DNA from: Niveispirillum sp943370215
Lineage (GTDB): Bacteria > Pseudomonadota > Alphaproteobacteria > Azospirillales > Azospirillaceae
Direction: 5' to 3'
Assembly (NCBI GenBank): GCA_943370215.1
Contig: CALRQC020000018.1
Span: 40,698-104,697 of the forward strand
Length of the DNA stretch: 64,000 nucleotides
A program made the position numbers and the translations under genes. Below the pieces are notes generated by a model, which was given only the letters and a program-made list of their open reading frames with translations, did no database searches and was not told the DNA's origin. This document shows positions 33,695 through 44,100 of the stretch, one piece after another (position 1 is the stretch's first letter; each line of letters opens with the position of its first letter).

Positions 33695-35680
33695 ATGCAC
33701 CTATCGCGGCTTGGCACTTTTGCTTTTGCCGGCAGCCGGGTTTCCTTTGGGATCGGCGCGCGGCTTGGTCTGGCCTTTGCGGCTATTCTGCTGGCGGTAC
33801 TGGCCATCATTGCCCAGACCTGGCTGGCCTATGGCCGGGTTGAGGTGACCTTGAGCGGGGTGGTGGAGGAAACGCTGCCCCGTTTCAAGGCGCTGGACCG
33901 GCTGTCGCACGCGGCCGACGGGCTGGCGGCCGCAGCGATGCAGGCGGCGGTGGCCGGCAACCCGACAGAGGCGCAATCCGCCCGCCAGCGCCTGAGCGAG
34001 GCGGAAACTGCCCTGAACGGGGCCCTGCGCGCCGCCCCCGGCGATCTGGGTGATCTGCCGCAACTGGATGATTTACGGACCATCGCCGGCCGCTTCTCCT
34101 CCCAGCTTCAAATCCTCAACGGCACCGTGGATGGGCGCTGGCAGTTGCGGGAGAAGGCGGATCAGGTTCTCTCCTCCCTGGGGGAACGGCTGGCGGCCTA
34201 TGAGACCGTGCCGGCCTTGTCCACCCTGCGTGCGGCGGTGGATGCCGCCACCGGGGCCCGCACAGCGGAAATCCTCACCCTGCTGAACACTCGCGCGGCT
34301 GACGCGCTGGCGCAGCTACCGGCCGATCAGGCTGATGCGCTGCGCCCCTTGCTGCTGGGGCGGAACGGCTTGTTCGGGCTTTATGGCCGCCTGCTGGCGG
34401 CGGATGAGCAACTGCGCCGTTCCGTGCGGCTGGCGGGGGAGAATGCCGCCAATGTGCGTTCCATCGTGGCCGACATTGCCAGCGGGGTACAGACCCAGGT
34501 GCGCGCCCAGGCGGATGATCTGGCCGGGCAGATCGGTTTTGCCCGGCAATTGCTGATCGGTTTCGGCCTGCTGGCGCTGGTGATCGCTGTAGCGGCCGGC
34601 GTCTATTATGCCGGCTTCCGGGTGGCCGGGCGGATTGCCCGGCTGTCGCGCCGGATGCTGGATCTGGCCGGTGGCAATCTGGATGTCGTCATCGATGCCT
34701 CTGGCCGGGATGAGATTGCTGAAATGGCCCGCGCCATGGGCACCTTCCGCGCCAATGCCCTGAAGGTGCGCGAACATGACGCCGCGCTGGAGGCGGAACG
34801 GCAGGCGACGGCAGAGGCGCGGCAAGCCGAAATCGAACGGCTGGCCGCCCGCTTCGAACAATCGGTGGGCGCCATTGTCTCCCGCTTTGCCGCTGCGGCG
34901 GGTGACATGAACGATCTGTCGCTGGGCATGGGGCAGGCAGCCGATGCCACGGCACAGCAGGCCGATGCGGTGGCCCGCTCCTCTGAAGCGGCGACCAGCA
35001 ATGCCCAGACGGTGGCGGCGGCGACCGAGCAATTGTCGCTTTCCATTCAGGAGATCAGCAGCCAGCTCCAGCGTGCCATCGGCATTTCCCGGCAGGCCAA
35101 TGGGGAGGCGGTGGGGGCGGCTGCCATTGTCGAACGGCTGACCGGTGCGGCGGAAAAGATCGGCGATGTGGTTCGCTTCATTGATGATATTGCCGCCCAG
35201 ACCAGCCTGCTGGCCCTGAATGCCACCATCGAGGCGGCCCGCGCCGGCGATGCCGGCAAGGGCTTTGCCGTGGTGGCGGGCGAGGTGAAAAGCCTGGCCG
35301 GCCAGACGGCGCGGGCGACGGGCGATATCGCGGCGGAGATCGGGGCCATCCGCAAGGTGGTGGGTGATGTGGCCGGTGCCATCCGGCAGGTGGGCGGCAC
35401 GATCGAGGAACTGGCTGTCGTCTCCGGCACCGTGGCGGCCGCCGTGGAACAGCAAAATGCCGCGACGGCGGAAATCAGCCGCTCCATCGGGGAGGCGGCG
35501 GTCGGTGTCGGTCAGGTCACCTCCACCATCGGGGAGGTGCGCAGTGCCGCCGTCAGCACCGGCCAGTCGGCCGGGCGGGTGCGCAATGCCGCCGATCAGC
35601 TTTCCGGTATGGTGGGGGCGCTGGATCAGGCGGTGGCGGATTTCCTGCTGCATGTCCGGGCCAGCCAGCAGGTGGCGTGA
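33695..35680 (+). CDS. Methyl-accepting chemotaxis protein
   Basis: A 661-residue receptor. A first membrane segment (about 22-42) is followed by an about 240-residue periplasmic helical domain rich in Ala/Leu/Asp. A second membrane segment lies near 288-310. HAMP follows (about 311-365, RIARLSRRMLDLAGGNLDVVI), then a signalling domain (about 400-640) whose tip is FIDDIAAQTSLLALNATIEA and KGFAVVAGEVKSLAGQT. No CheR-tethering pentapeptide is visible at the end (ASQQVA). The gene is followed 35 bases later by a BMP-type binding protein and then by another binding protein on the same strand. This suggests that the receptor may read liganded binding proteins. Confidence 0.93.
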   Translation: MHLSRLGTFAFAGSRVSFGIGARLGLAFAAILLAVLAIIAQTWLAYGRVEVTLSGVVEETLPRFKALDRLSHAADGLAAAAMQAAVAGNPTEAQSARQRLSEAETALNGALRAAPGDLGDLPQLDDLRTIAGRFSSQLQILNGTVDGRWQLREKADQVLSSLGERLAAYETVPALSTLRAAVDAATGARTAEILTLLNTRAADALAQLPADQADALRPLLLGRNGLFGLYGRLLAADEQLRRSVRLAGENAANVRSIVADIASGVQTQVRAQADDLAGQIGFARQLLIGFGLLALVIAVAAGVYYAGFRVAGRIARLSRRMLDLAGGNLDVVIDASGRDEIAEMARAMGTFRANALKVREHDAALEAERQATAEARQAEIERLAARFEQSVGAIVSRFAAAAGDMNDLSLGMGQAADATAQQADAVARSSEAATSNAQTVAAATEQLSLSIQEISSQLQRAIGISRQANGEAVGAAAIVERLTGAAEKIGDVVRFIDDIAAQTSLLALNATIEAARAGDAGKGFAVVAGEVKSLAGQTARATGDIAAEIGAIRKVVGDVAGAIRQVGGTIEELAVVSGTVAAAVEQQNAATAEISRSIGEAAVGVGQVTSTIGEVRSAAVSTGQSAGRVRNAADQLSGMVGALDQAVADFLLHVRASQQVA

Positions 35681-35715
35681 TGGGGCAGCAAGCGACGCAA
35701 GGGAGAGGCGGGATC

Positions 35716-36693
35716 ATGCGGCGATGGACCCTCGGCTTGTTGACGGTCCTGGTGCTGGGCGGGCCGGCGGCGGCCTTCCAGCCTTGCGTCGTCTACACCG
35801 AGGCCGGGAAGTTCGACAAGAGCTTCAATGAAATGGCCTATGCCGGCGTCAGCACTTTTCAGGAAGGCGGCGGGGCGACGGTGCGGGAGTTCGAGCCATC
35901 CAGCCCCGCCGATTATGTGCCCCGTCTGGAAGCGGCGGTGCAGGCCGGCTGCACCGATATTGTGGTGATCGGCTTCCGCTTTGCCGAGGATCTGGCGGCA
36001 GTGGCGCCCCGCCACCCGTCGGTGCATTTCTCCATCATTGACGGGGTGGTGGAAGGCACCAATGTGGCTTCCATCCTGTTTGCCGAGAATGAGGGGGCCT
36101 ATCTGGCCGGGGTAGCGGCCGCACTGGCCAGCCAGACCGGGCATCTGGGCTTTATCGGCGGGATGCCGGTGCCGGTGATCCGCCGCTTCCAGGCGGGCTT
36201 CACCCAGGGCGCGCGGGATACGCGGCCCGATACGCGGGTGAGTGTGGCCATGCTGTCCGACAGCCCCAAGGGCTTTGCCGATCCCTTTGCCGGCAGCGAG
36301 GCGGCGCGCGACCTGCTGGCCACCGGGGTGGATGTGGTCTTCCCGGCGGCCGGCGCCTCTGGTCTGGGGGCCTTGGACGCGATGAGTGCGGCCGGCAAGC
36401 TGGGCATCGGCGTGGACAGCAACCAGGATTATCTCTATCCCGGCCATATCCTCACCTCCATGGTCAAGCGGCTGGACCGGGCGGTGACGACCATTTTCCA
36501 GACGGCAGCTTCCGGCGGCTTCCGGCCCGGCCTCACCCGGCTTGGTCTGCGCGAAGGTGGGGTGGATGTGACCATCACGCCTTATAACCGGTCGCTTTGG
36601 ACGGCAGGGGTCGAGGCGGCGGTGAAGAAGGCGCGGGAGGATATCCTGGCCGGGCGGATCAAGGTGGGGGACGAAGGGGACATTCGTTCCTGA
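35716..36693 (+). CDS. BMP-family periplasmic substrate-binding protein (PnrA/Med-like)
   Basis: A 325-residue periplasmic protein with a signal peptide (MRRWTLGLLTVLVLGGPAAAFQ) and the BMP fold. The defining blocks are VYTEAGKFDKSFNEMAYAG (about 23-41), VVIGFRFAEDLAAVA, HFSIIDGVVEGTNVASILFAENEGAYLAG and FIGGMPVPVIRRFQAGF. Relatives bind nucleosides for ABC uptake, but no permease or ATPase gene is nearby. The start at 35716 has GGGAGAGGCGGG upstream and gives a proper signal peptide; longer frames into the chemoreceptor stop are rejected. The only nearby partners are a chemoreceptor and a second binding protein, so a sensory role is a reasonable inference. Confidence 0.9.
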   Translation: MRRWTLGLLTVLVLGGPAAAFQPCVVYTEAGKFDKSFNEMAYAGVSTFQEGGGATVREFEPSSPADYVPRLEAAVQAGCTDIVVIGFRFAEDLAAVAPRHPSVHFSIIDGVVEGTNVASILFAENEGAYLAGVAAALASQTGHLGFIGGMPVPVIRRFQAGFTQGARDTRPDTRVSVAMLSDSPKGFADPFAGSEAARDLLATGVDVVFPAAGASGLGALDAMSAAGKLGIGVDSNQDYLYPGHILTSMVKRLDRAVTTIFQTAASGGFRPGLTRLGLREGGVDVTITPYNRSLWTAGVEAAVKKAREDILAGRIKVGDEGDIRS

Positions 36694-36705
36694 ACCCGTC
36701 TGCGG

Positions 36706-37620
36706 ATGGCTTTGACCCTGGGCTGGAATTGGGCATATGCTTCCCCTTTCCAGGATCAAAACCCGGACGGTATTTCCGCCTTGATAACGTGTCACCCTTT
36801 GCGGGCCAGCCTGTTTGTGCTGGTTGCCCTGCTCATGATCGTATCATTATGCCCGAGGTCCGTATCGGGGCAGGAAGGGGCGCCCCCTGACAAGGCGCGC
36901 ACAATTATCATCGCTTCGGACCCCTGGTGTCCCTATGCCTGCGATCCGGTCACTGACGGGCGTGAGGGCTATATGGTGGAACTGGCCCGGGAGATATTCC
37001 AGGAGGCCGGCTATCAGGTTGAGTATCGCGTGGTAAATTTCGCCATGTTAAAGCGGATGCTGCATGATGGCAGCGCCACTGCGGTGCCGGGGGCTGCCAC
37101 CGATCTGAATGGCGCCCTGCTGCTGCCAACCCTTGCCCAAGGCAATTCCGCGAATGCGGTGGCCCTGCATCGGGAAAAGGATTTTGCCTATACGAAGCCG
37201 GATGATTTCGGCCCGTTTCGTGTCGGCGTCATGAAGGATTATGATTATGGCGGCGACGTGCAGCGCTACCTTGATCAACATCATGCCAATCCTGACCGGG
37301 TACAGATATTGAGCGGCTTTGGCTATTCGCAACTGGTTCAGGGGCTACGGCAACTCCAGGCCGGGACACTGGATTTGGTGCTGGATGATTATAACGTGCT
37401 GCGTTGGCAGCTTCGCCGCCTGTCGTTGGATGGTCAGATGCGTGTCGTTTCATTGAACGATGATGCCGACCTTTTCGTTGGTCTTTCCCGCAGCGATGCG
37501 CGCGCGCCACTTCTTGCCCGTTTGCTGGAGGATGGAACCCGGCGGCTGCGTGGAAATGGCCGCTTCCATTTCCTGCTCGCTCGCTACGGGCTGGAAGAGA
37601 TGCCTTCGCAAAAACCATAG
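36706..37620 (+). CDS. Periplasmic solute-binding protein, SBP_bac_3-like (PBPb)
   Basis: A protein of up to 304 residues. After a hydrophobic segment (SLFVLVALLMIVSL, a probable signal peptide ending near SVSGQ), residues about 62-300 resemble family 3 solute-binding proteins. The features are RTIIIASDPWCPYACDP, GYMVELAREIFQEAGYQVEY, a central hinge near GPFRVGVMKDYDYG and LDLVLDDYNVLRWQL. The start is unclear: ATG 36706 gives a long leader, whereas TTG 36781 would begin directly before the signal peptide. It starts 12 bases after the BMP-type gene, so the two are probably co-transcribed behind the chemoreceptor. No ABC transporter genes are present. Confidence 0.82.
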   Translation: MALTLGWNWAYASPFQDQNPDGISALITCHPLRASLFVLVALLMIVSLCPRSVSGQEGAPPDKARTIIIASDPWCPYACDPVTDGREGYMVELAREIFQEAGYQVEYRVVNFAMLKRMLHDGSATAVPGAATDLNGALLLPTLAQGNSANAVALHREKDFAYTKPDDFGPFRVGVMKDYDYGGDVQRYLDQHHANPDRVQILSGFGYSQLVQGLRQLQAGTLDLVLDDYNVLRWQLRRLSLDGQMRVVSLNDDADLFVGLSRSDARAPLLARLLEDGTRRLRGNGRFHFLLARYGLEEMPSQKP

Positions 37621-37755
37621 GGAGCGCATGGGCACGCGGAGTAATCAGCCACAGCGCTGGACGAGTGGATGAATAACCTTCTGATCAAAAAATTGCTTCT
37701 AGGCATCTGGATCGGTGGTGGTATATAAAAAATTCAGCGACAAAGGAAGAATGGC

Positions 37756-38319
37756 ATGTCTGACTTGAAGACGGTTTTACATGTTGGTTGCGGGGCTTAC
37801 CAACCCGACAGACTGCCGCATTTTTTCTTTAAGCCTGGCGACTGGCAGGAAGTTCGCTTCGATATCGACCCGGCGGTTGAGCCTGACATTATCGGCTCCA
37901 TAACGGACATGTCTGTTATTGAAAGCAACTCGGTCGACGCCATCTGGTCGTCGCATAATCTGGAGCATCTTTATCCGCACGAAGTGGCGACAGCCCTGGC
38001 GGAGTTTCGTCGCGTGATAAGGCCGGGCGGCTTTGCCGCCATGACGATGCCGGATATGGATCAGATCGCCCGTCGGATTCTGGCTGGTGGGTTGGATGAA
38101 CCGGCCTATGTCTCGCCCGCCGGTCCGATCACCCCGCTCGATATGCTCTATGGTCTGCGTAGCGCGCTTGCCAAGGGCAACCATTATATGGCGCATCGCA
38201 CGGGCTTTACTGAAAAGTCGCTGCGCCGGGCGCTGGAAGGGGCTGGTTTCCAGCAGATCAATGTGCAGCAGGATACGTCCTATGCACTATGGGCCGTCGC
38301 CATGAAGCTGACCGCCTGA
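37756..38319 (+). CDS. SAM-dependent methyltransferase (type 11-like)
   Basis: A 187-residue predicted methyltransferase of the Rossmann class. Motif I is LHVGCGAYQPDRLPHF near residue 8, an acidic post-I residue occurs in VRFDIDPAV, and AIWSSHNLEHLYPHEV with FRRVIRPGGFAAM gives motifs II-III. The protein is somewhat short but complete. AAGGAAG is 7 bases before the ATG. It lies after the two binding proteins and 21 bases before an aminotransferase on the same strand. The target of methylation (sugar, small molecule or protein) cannot be told. Confidence 0.85.
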   Translation: MSDLKTVLHVGCGAYQPDRLPHFFFKPGDWQEVRFDIDPAVEPDIIGSITDMSVIESNSVDAIWSSHNLEHLYPHEVATALAEFRRVIRPGGFAAMTMPDMDQIARRILAGGLDEPAYVSPAGPITPLDMLYGLRSALAKGNHYMAHRTGFTEKSLRRALEGAGFQQINVQQDTSYALWAVAMKLTA

Positions 38320-38340
38320 CCCGTTCTTTGAGTTCCAGGC

Positions 38341-39507
38341 ATGAAAAACGGCAACGCGGTGCTCTCTGGCTACGGCACCACGATTTTCGAGGTGATGTCC
38401 CGGCTGGCTGATCAGCACCGCGCCGTGAATCTGGGCCAGGGCTTTCCCGATGGCAATGGCCCGCCTGATCTGGTGGTCGCCGCCGCAACCTATCTGGCGG
38501 AAGGCTGGAACCAATACCCCCCCATGCCGGGCCTGCCGGTGCTGCGCCAGGCGGTGGCGGCCCATAATCAACGTTTCTATGGGCTGGGGGTCGATTGGGC
38601 CAGCCAGACCCTGGTGACCAGTGGGGCAACGGAGGCGCTGGCCGCGTGCTTGTTCGGCCTGCTGGAGCCGGGGGACGAGGTGGTGCTGTTCCAGCCGCTT
38701 TATGACAGCTATGTCCCGATCATCCGCCGTGCCGGGGCCGTGCCCCGCTTTGTCAGCCTGCGGGCACCCGGCTGGGATGTTGATCCGGCGGAACTGCGCG
38801 CCGCCTTCGGGCCGCGCACCAAGCTGGTGCTGCTGAACAATCCGCAAAACCCCATCGGTAAGGTCTGGCAGGCCGAGGAACTGGCCCTGCTGGCCGAACT
38901 GGTGCAGGCGCACGATGCCATCGCGCTGTGTGACGAGGTTTATGAACATCTGGTGTTCGACGGTGCCCGGCACCTGCCCTTGATGGCGCTGCCCGGCATG
39001 GCGGAACGCACGCTGCGCATCGGTTCGGCGGGGAAGAGCTTTTCGCTCACCGGCTGGAAGGTTGGTTATATCACCGGGCCGGCGGCCCTGTTGCCGCCGG
39101 TGGTGAAGGCGCACCAGTTCCTGACCTTCACCACCCCGCCCAACCTGCAACATGCGGTGGCACTGGGGCTGGGTAAGGATGACACCTATTTTCAGGGACT
39201 GGCCAGCGACATGCAGGCAGGGCGTGACCGACTGGCATCTGGCCTGCGGGATGCCGGTTTTGCCGTGCTGCCCGCCGCCGGCACCTATTTCCTGACTGTC
39301 GATCTGCGGGCCAGCGGCTTTAAGGCGCTGGATACGGATTTCTGCCAGCGGTTGACACGGGAGGCGGGGGTTGCCGCCATCCCGATCAGCGCCTTTTACG
39401 AGGTGGATGCCCCGCGCCACCTGATCCGCTTCTGCTTCTGCAAGAAACCGGAAACCCTGGACGAGGCGGCGCGACGGCTGAAGGCGTGGCGCGATGTTGA
39501 CAAGTAA
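38341..39507 (+). CDS. Class I/II aminotransferase (YbdL/kynurenine aminotransferase-like)
   Basis: A 388-residue PLP enzyme. The Schiff-base lysine is Lys232 in GSAGKSFSLTGWKVGYI. Other conserved parts are LGQGFPDGNGPP, YPPMPGLPVLRQAVA, LVTSGATEALAACLFG, NNPQNPIGKVW and the C-terminal RFCFCKKPETL with the conserved Arg. The N-terminal pattern fits methionine/kynurenine aminotransferases of the YbdL/MtaB-like group. The amino donor is not determined by the sequence. No operator or ribosome-binding oddities are seen. Confidence 0.9.
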   Translation: MKNGNAVLSGYGTTIFEVMSRLADQHRAVNLGQGFPDGNGPPDLVVAAATYLAEGWNQYPPMPGLPVLRQAVAAHNQRFYGLGVDWASQTLVTSGATEALAACLFGLLEPGDEVVLFQPLYDSYVPIIRRAGAVPRFVSLRAPGWDVDPAELRAAFGPRTKLVLLNNPQNPIGKVWQAEELALLAELVQAHDAIALCDEVYEHLVFDGARHLPLMALPGMAERTLRIGSAGKSFSLTGWKVGYITGPAALLPPVVKAHQFLTFTTPPNLQHAVALGLGKDDTYFQGLASDMQAGRDRLASGLRDAGFAVLPAAGTYFLTVDLRASGFKALDTDFCQRLTREAGVAAIPISAFYEVDAPRHLIRFCFCKKPETLDEAARRLKAWRDVDK

Positions 39508-39538
39508 CGATTTGAATCAACTGCTTATCGAAGTTTTT

Positions 39539-40981
39539 TCATTCATCCTTACCTGACCGTTGCCCCTCCCGCCATGCCACCGCCGCCATGGTCACCACCA
39601 TGGTGGCCAGCCAGATCATCCGGCTTTGATAGCGGTCATGCGGGTTGGACAGCGCGCCATTGATGAAGGCATTGCCCAGCAGGGCCAGGGCCACGAACAG
39701 GGCAAATGCTGCCAGATCATGCCGGTCCCGGCGCAGACCCCAGCCGATCACCAGCAGCAATCCGATCATCGACAGATAGCCCACCGGCACATGTACCCCG
39801 TTCAGGACGGTGAACAGGGCGGGGCTGATTTCCTTCTGCTGCTGGCGGGCGGCGTTGAATTCCAGATCCTGCTGGGTGGGCAGCATCCGGTCAAATACAC
39901 GCCGCGTCATATCATGCCATTCCGTCAGCCCATCACCGCTGCGGATGGTCAGCAATTGCTCCCCGGTGGCGGTCAGCGCGGTGGTAAGGAAGGTGCCGGG
40001 ATAGGCCAGGATGGTGGCCTTGACCAGGGCAGCCAGTTCCGGCTCCGCCCCTTTCCAGCCGCCAATATCGTTCAGCGGGCTATCCTCGTGCCAAAGGAAG
40101 TCATTGGCATTGTCGGGCAACCGGTTTTGCAGGGCGCAGAGCTTGTAAGGGGCGGGGCTGCCATCTTTGGGGCAATGGTCGGCCAGATAGCGCTGGGCCA
40201 GACCATCCTGCACCAGCCGGCCATAAAGGAAGAAGGGGCCGCCCGGCGTATAGCCAGCATGGCCCACCAGGGCCAGATGCGCCAGCGGCATCATGATCAG
40301 GCTGGCGGCAACGATGGCAAAGGGTGGCAGCACGCGCGGCTGGATCTTCCAGCCCAGCCACGGGGCCAAAAGCCGGGCCATGCCGGTGGCCGCCACCAGC
40401 CCGATGGCCAGCGCCATCCCGCTCATATGCGACAGCAGGGAGAATAGCGCGATCAGCGCCACGCCGGCCCGTTCGCGCACCGACAGTGTGTAGCCCTTGA
40501 AGCCCAGCAGCCAGAGGCAGAGCACCAGCAGCGGCATCCAGATATCCGGCATCAACTGGCTGCTGTACCAGGCGATCCCGGTCAGGGCCGACAGCAGCAG
40601 GGCCATGGCCCCGGCCCGTGCCTGCGGCGGCCAGCCGGCCGGGCCGATGGCATGGGCCCGCAGGCAGAGATGGATCAGCCATAAGGTGGCGACACATTGC
40701 ACCAGCACCGGCCCCCAGAAGCTGAGCCAGCCCAGCGAGCTGGCATAAAGGAACAGGCCGTAAAAGACGGAACGCCCGGCTTCCAGGCTGCCATCCAGCA
40801 CCCGGCGGATATAGCCGCCGGTATCGAAGAAGACGATGGCGAAGCCATTCCATACCGCCGGCCCGGCAAGAGCAATGATGCCCAGCCAGAGTGTCAGGCG
40901 GGGCAAGTCGATGCCAACCCGCCGCACCGGGCGGCTGTCATCGTCATCCAGCGTGGAAGCGGGGGGCGGTGTCATGGTCAT
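39539..40981 (-). CDS. Polytopic membrane protein of unknown function
   Basis: A 480-residue inner-membrane protein with about ten to eleven hydrophobic segments. A large soluble loop (about 240-370, with GGPFFLYGRLVQDGLAQRYLADHCPKD and Cys residues) probably faces the periplasm. The C-terminus has the striking block NAFINGALSNPHDRYQSRM followed by a last membrane helix. This layout resembles GT-C-like glycosyltransferases or polysaccharide-processing membrane proteins, but I cannot assign it. It is transcribed divergently from the alpha-2-macroglobulin-like gene; the 206-base gap has no clear promoter. Confidence 0.78.
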   Translation of the reverse strand: MTMTPPPASTLDDDDSRPVRRVGIDLPRLTLWLGIIALAGPAVWNGFAIVFFDTGGYIRRVLDGSLEAGRSVFYGLFLYASSLGWLSFWGPVLVQCVATLWLIHLCLRAHAIGPAGWPPQARAGAMALLLSALTGIAWYSSQLMPDIWMPLLVLCLWLLGFKGYTLSVRERAGVALIALFSLLSHMSGMALAIGLVAATGMARLLAPWLGWKIQPRVLPPFAIVAASLIMMPLAHLALVGHAGYTPGGPFFLYGRLVQDGLAQRYLADHCPKDGSPAPYKLCALQNRLPDNANDFLWHEDSPLNDIGGWKGAEPELAALVKATILAYPGTFLTTALTATGEQLLTIRSGDGLTEWHDMTRRVFDRMLPTQQDLEFNAARQQQKEISPALFTVLNGVHVPVGYLSMIGLLLVIGWGLRRDRHDLAAFALFVALALLGNAFINGALSNPHDRYQSRMIWLATMVVTMAAVAWREGQRSGKDE

Positions 40982-41187
40982 CCGATATTTTTGGTTAATT
41001 ATGGCCCATGCGGGTGATTAGGAACGTCAATGGCGGCAAGTTCAAGGCCGCATCGCAACGGTGTTGTTGCAAAGCGATGGAAAACAGCGTCCTGTTGGCC
41101 CTGGCCGTGCCATATTGCGGGCCTATGTGTTGCAACCCATCTGATTGCCTCCCCATTTCCACCCGCCGCCATAACAGCCCCCGCCCG

Positions 41188-44100
41188 ATGATGCCGCGAC
41201 TTCCCGCCGCCCTGCTGCTTGTCTCTGGTCTGGCCCTGGCCACCGCCGTCTCCGCACAGGAGGCCGCGCGCCCCCCGGCGGATGCACCGCCGCCGCCGGC
41301 CGCCCCCCCGCCGAAACCAGCCACTGTACCGGCGGCAGAACGGCCGTTCGAGCTGTCGGGCGTGGATGTGGCCTCTGAACGGGACAAGCCGCAGGTTTGT
41401 TTCAACTTCACCCGCTCCCTGCCCCGGCCGCGCAAGGGGCTGGATCTGGCGCGCTTCGTCACCGTGGCCCCGGCCGACCCGGTGACGGTGACGGCGCGCG
41501 ACCGTGACCTCTGCCTGGAAGGGCTGAACCATGGCCAGCGCTATACCATCACTATCAAGGCCGACCTGCCCAGCGCCAATGGCAAGGAAAAGCTGGCCGG
41601 GGCGATCACGCGCGAAGTGCAGGTGGCCGACCGCAAGGCGGTGCTGGCCTTCCGGGGCCAGGGCTATCTGCTGCCCCGCGTGGGGGCGGAGGGGCTGCCG
41701 CTGCGCGGCGTGAATATCGACCGTGCCCGTGTCTCTGTGCTGCGCGTCAATGACCGCGCCCTGGTGGAGCAGATTTATTACGGCCGCATCAACCAGACCA
41801 TGACCGATTTTGAGGTCGGCGACATTCTGGACCAGAAGGGTCAGGTGGTATGGAAGGGTGAAATGGCCATGGGCGGCCAGCGCAACCGCGCCGTCCAGAC
41901 GCCATTCCCCATTGATGCCGTGCTGGGCAAGCTGGCGCCGGGTGTCTATGTGGCGGTGGCCGAAAATGCTGCCCTGCCCATGGTGGCCTGGGACCAGCGG
42001 GCCACCCAATGGTTCGTCGTCTCCGATGTCGGCCTGACCAGTTTCAAGGCGGCCAACGGGCTGTATGTCTTCGCCCGCTCCCTGGCCGGTGCCAAGCCGC
42101 TGGCGGGGGTGGAACTGCGGCTGGTGGCCCGCAACAAGCAGGAACTGGGGCGCGTCACCACCGGCCCCGACGGGCTGGCCCAGTTCAGCCCGCAACAGGT
42201 GGGCGGCAAGGATGATGCGGCCCCGCAGGCCCTGTTCGCCGCCAGCCCGGATGGCGGCTTCTCCCTGCTGGATTTCGGGACGCCCGCCGTGGAACTGGCC
42301 GGGCGCGGTGATGGTGGCCGGCTCAATCCCGGTGCCCTGGATGCCTATCTGGTCAGCGACCGGGGCGCCTATCGCCCTGGCGACGCGCTCTATCTGATCG
42401 GGCTGGTGCGCGACGCCGATGGCCGCGCGGCGGCCGGGCAGAAGCTGACCGTGAAGCTGTTCCGTCCCGATGGGCTGGAGGTGGAGCGCCGGGTTGCCGA
42501 TGATCAAGGCGCCGGCGGGCATCTGCTGCGAATCGAATTGCCGGCCAATGCCCCGGCGGGCCGCTGGACGGCCACCGCCCATGCGGACGCCAATGGCCCC
42601 GCCATTGGCCGCATCCAGTTCAATGTCGGGGAGGTGGCGCCCGTCCGGCTGGAATTCGATCTGGCAGCCGACCGGCCCCGCATCGGTGCCGATGGCAAGC
42701 TGACCCTGTCGGTGGATGGCCGTTATCTGGCGGGTGGCCCCGCCGCACGCCTGCAGGGCGAACTGACGGTGCTGCTGCGCCCGGCCGACCGGCCTTATCC
42801 CGGGCTGGAGGGGTATCGGTTCGGCCTGGCGCAGAAGCCGCTGGCCCCGGAAAAGCGGACCCTGCCGGGCTTCACCACCGGCCCGGACGGGCAGGCCCGC
42901 GTGGCGGTGGATCTGGGCAAACTGCCGGAGACCACCCGCCCGCTGGAAGCCGTGCTCCGCGCCACGTTGCATGATGTCGGCGGCCGCCCTGTCGACCGCG
43001 ACATGGTGCTGCCGGTTGATCATCAGGCCTTCGCCCTGGGGCTGAAGCCCAATTTCAGCGGTGATGCCGTGCCGGAAGGGGCGACGGTCGCCGTCAATGT
43101 CGTCGCCGTCGCCCCGGACGGACAAGCGCAGACTCGCAAGGGTCTGTCCTGGGAACTGTTCGAGGAAGAGTATGATTATGACTGGTACGCTGCCGATGGG
43201 CGCTGGGAATATCGCACCACGGTGCGTGACAAGCGCCTGACCGGCGGCACCGTCGATGTCGCCAGCGACAAGTCCGGCCTGATTGAAGAACAGGTGCGCG
43301 CCGGCCGCTATCGGCTGGAAGTGTTCGACCCGGCCACCGGCATTGCCAGCTCCCTGCGCTTCTCGGCCGGCTGGTGGGTCAGCGCCAAGGTGGGTGAGAC
43401 GCCGGACGCGGTGGAAGTGGCGGTGATGCAGCCACTGCACAAGCCGGGGGAAACGGCCCGCGTCTTCGTGAAGCCGCCCTATGCCGGCACCGTCACCGTT
43501 GCCCTGGCGGATCGTGCCATACGGCAGGTGATGGTGAAGGAAATCAGCACCGAGGGTGCCTTCCTGGATATTCCGCTGCCGGCCGATGTGACGGCGGGGG
43601 CCTATGTGCTGGCCACCGCCTTTGCCCCCGCCGACCCGGCCAGCCGCACCCCGCCACGGCGGGCGCTGGGCATGGGCTGGGTGGCGGCCGATCCGGCCGA
43701 CCGCACGCTGAAGGTGGAGATGGCGCCGCCCGCCGGCGTGCATCCGCGCGGGCCTGTCACCATTCCCGTCACCATCACCGGGGCGGAACCCGGTGCCACG
43801 GTGCGGCTGGCGGTGACGGCGGTGGATGAAGGGATTGCCCGGCTGGGCGACCGGCCGGCGCTGGACCCGGTGGGCTGGTTCTTTGGCAAGCGCCGCCTGT
43901 CGGTGGAACTGCGCGACGTCTATGGCAGGTTGGTCGGCCCGGCGGAAACACCGGTAACAGCCGCCCCGCCGGCGGCCCCGGTGGCCCCGGCCGATGCCGG
44001 CCGGACACCCGCCCGCCCGCCGGCAGCGCCCCCGGTGCCGCGCAACGGTCCGGTGACGGCGCTGCATTCCGGCATCGTGCAGGTGGGGGCCGACGGTAAG

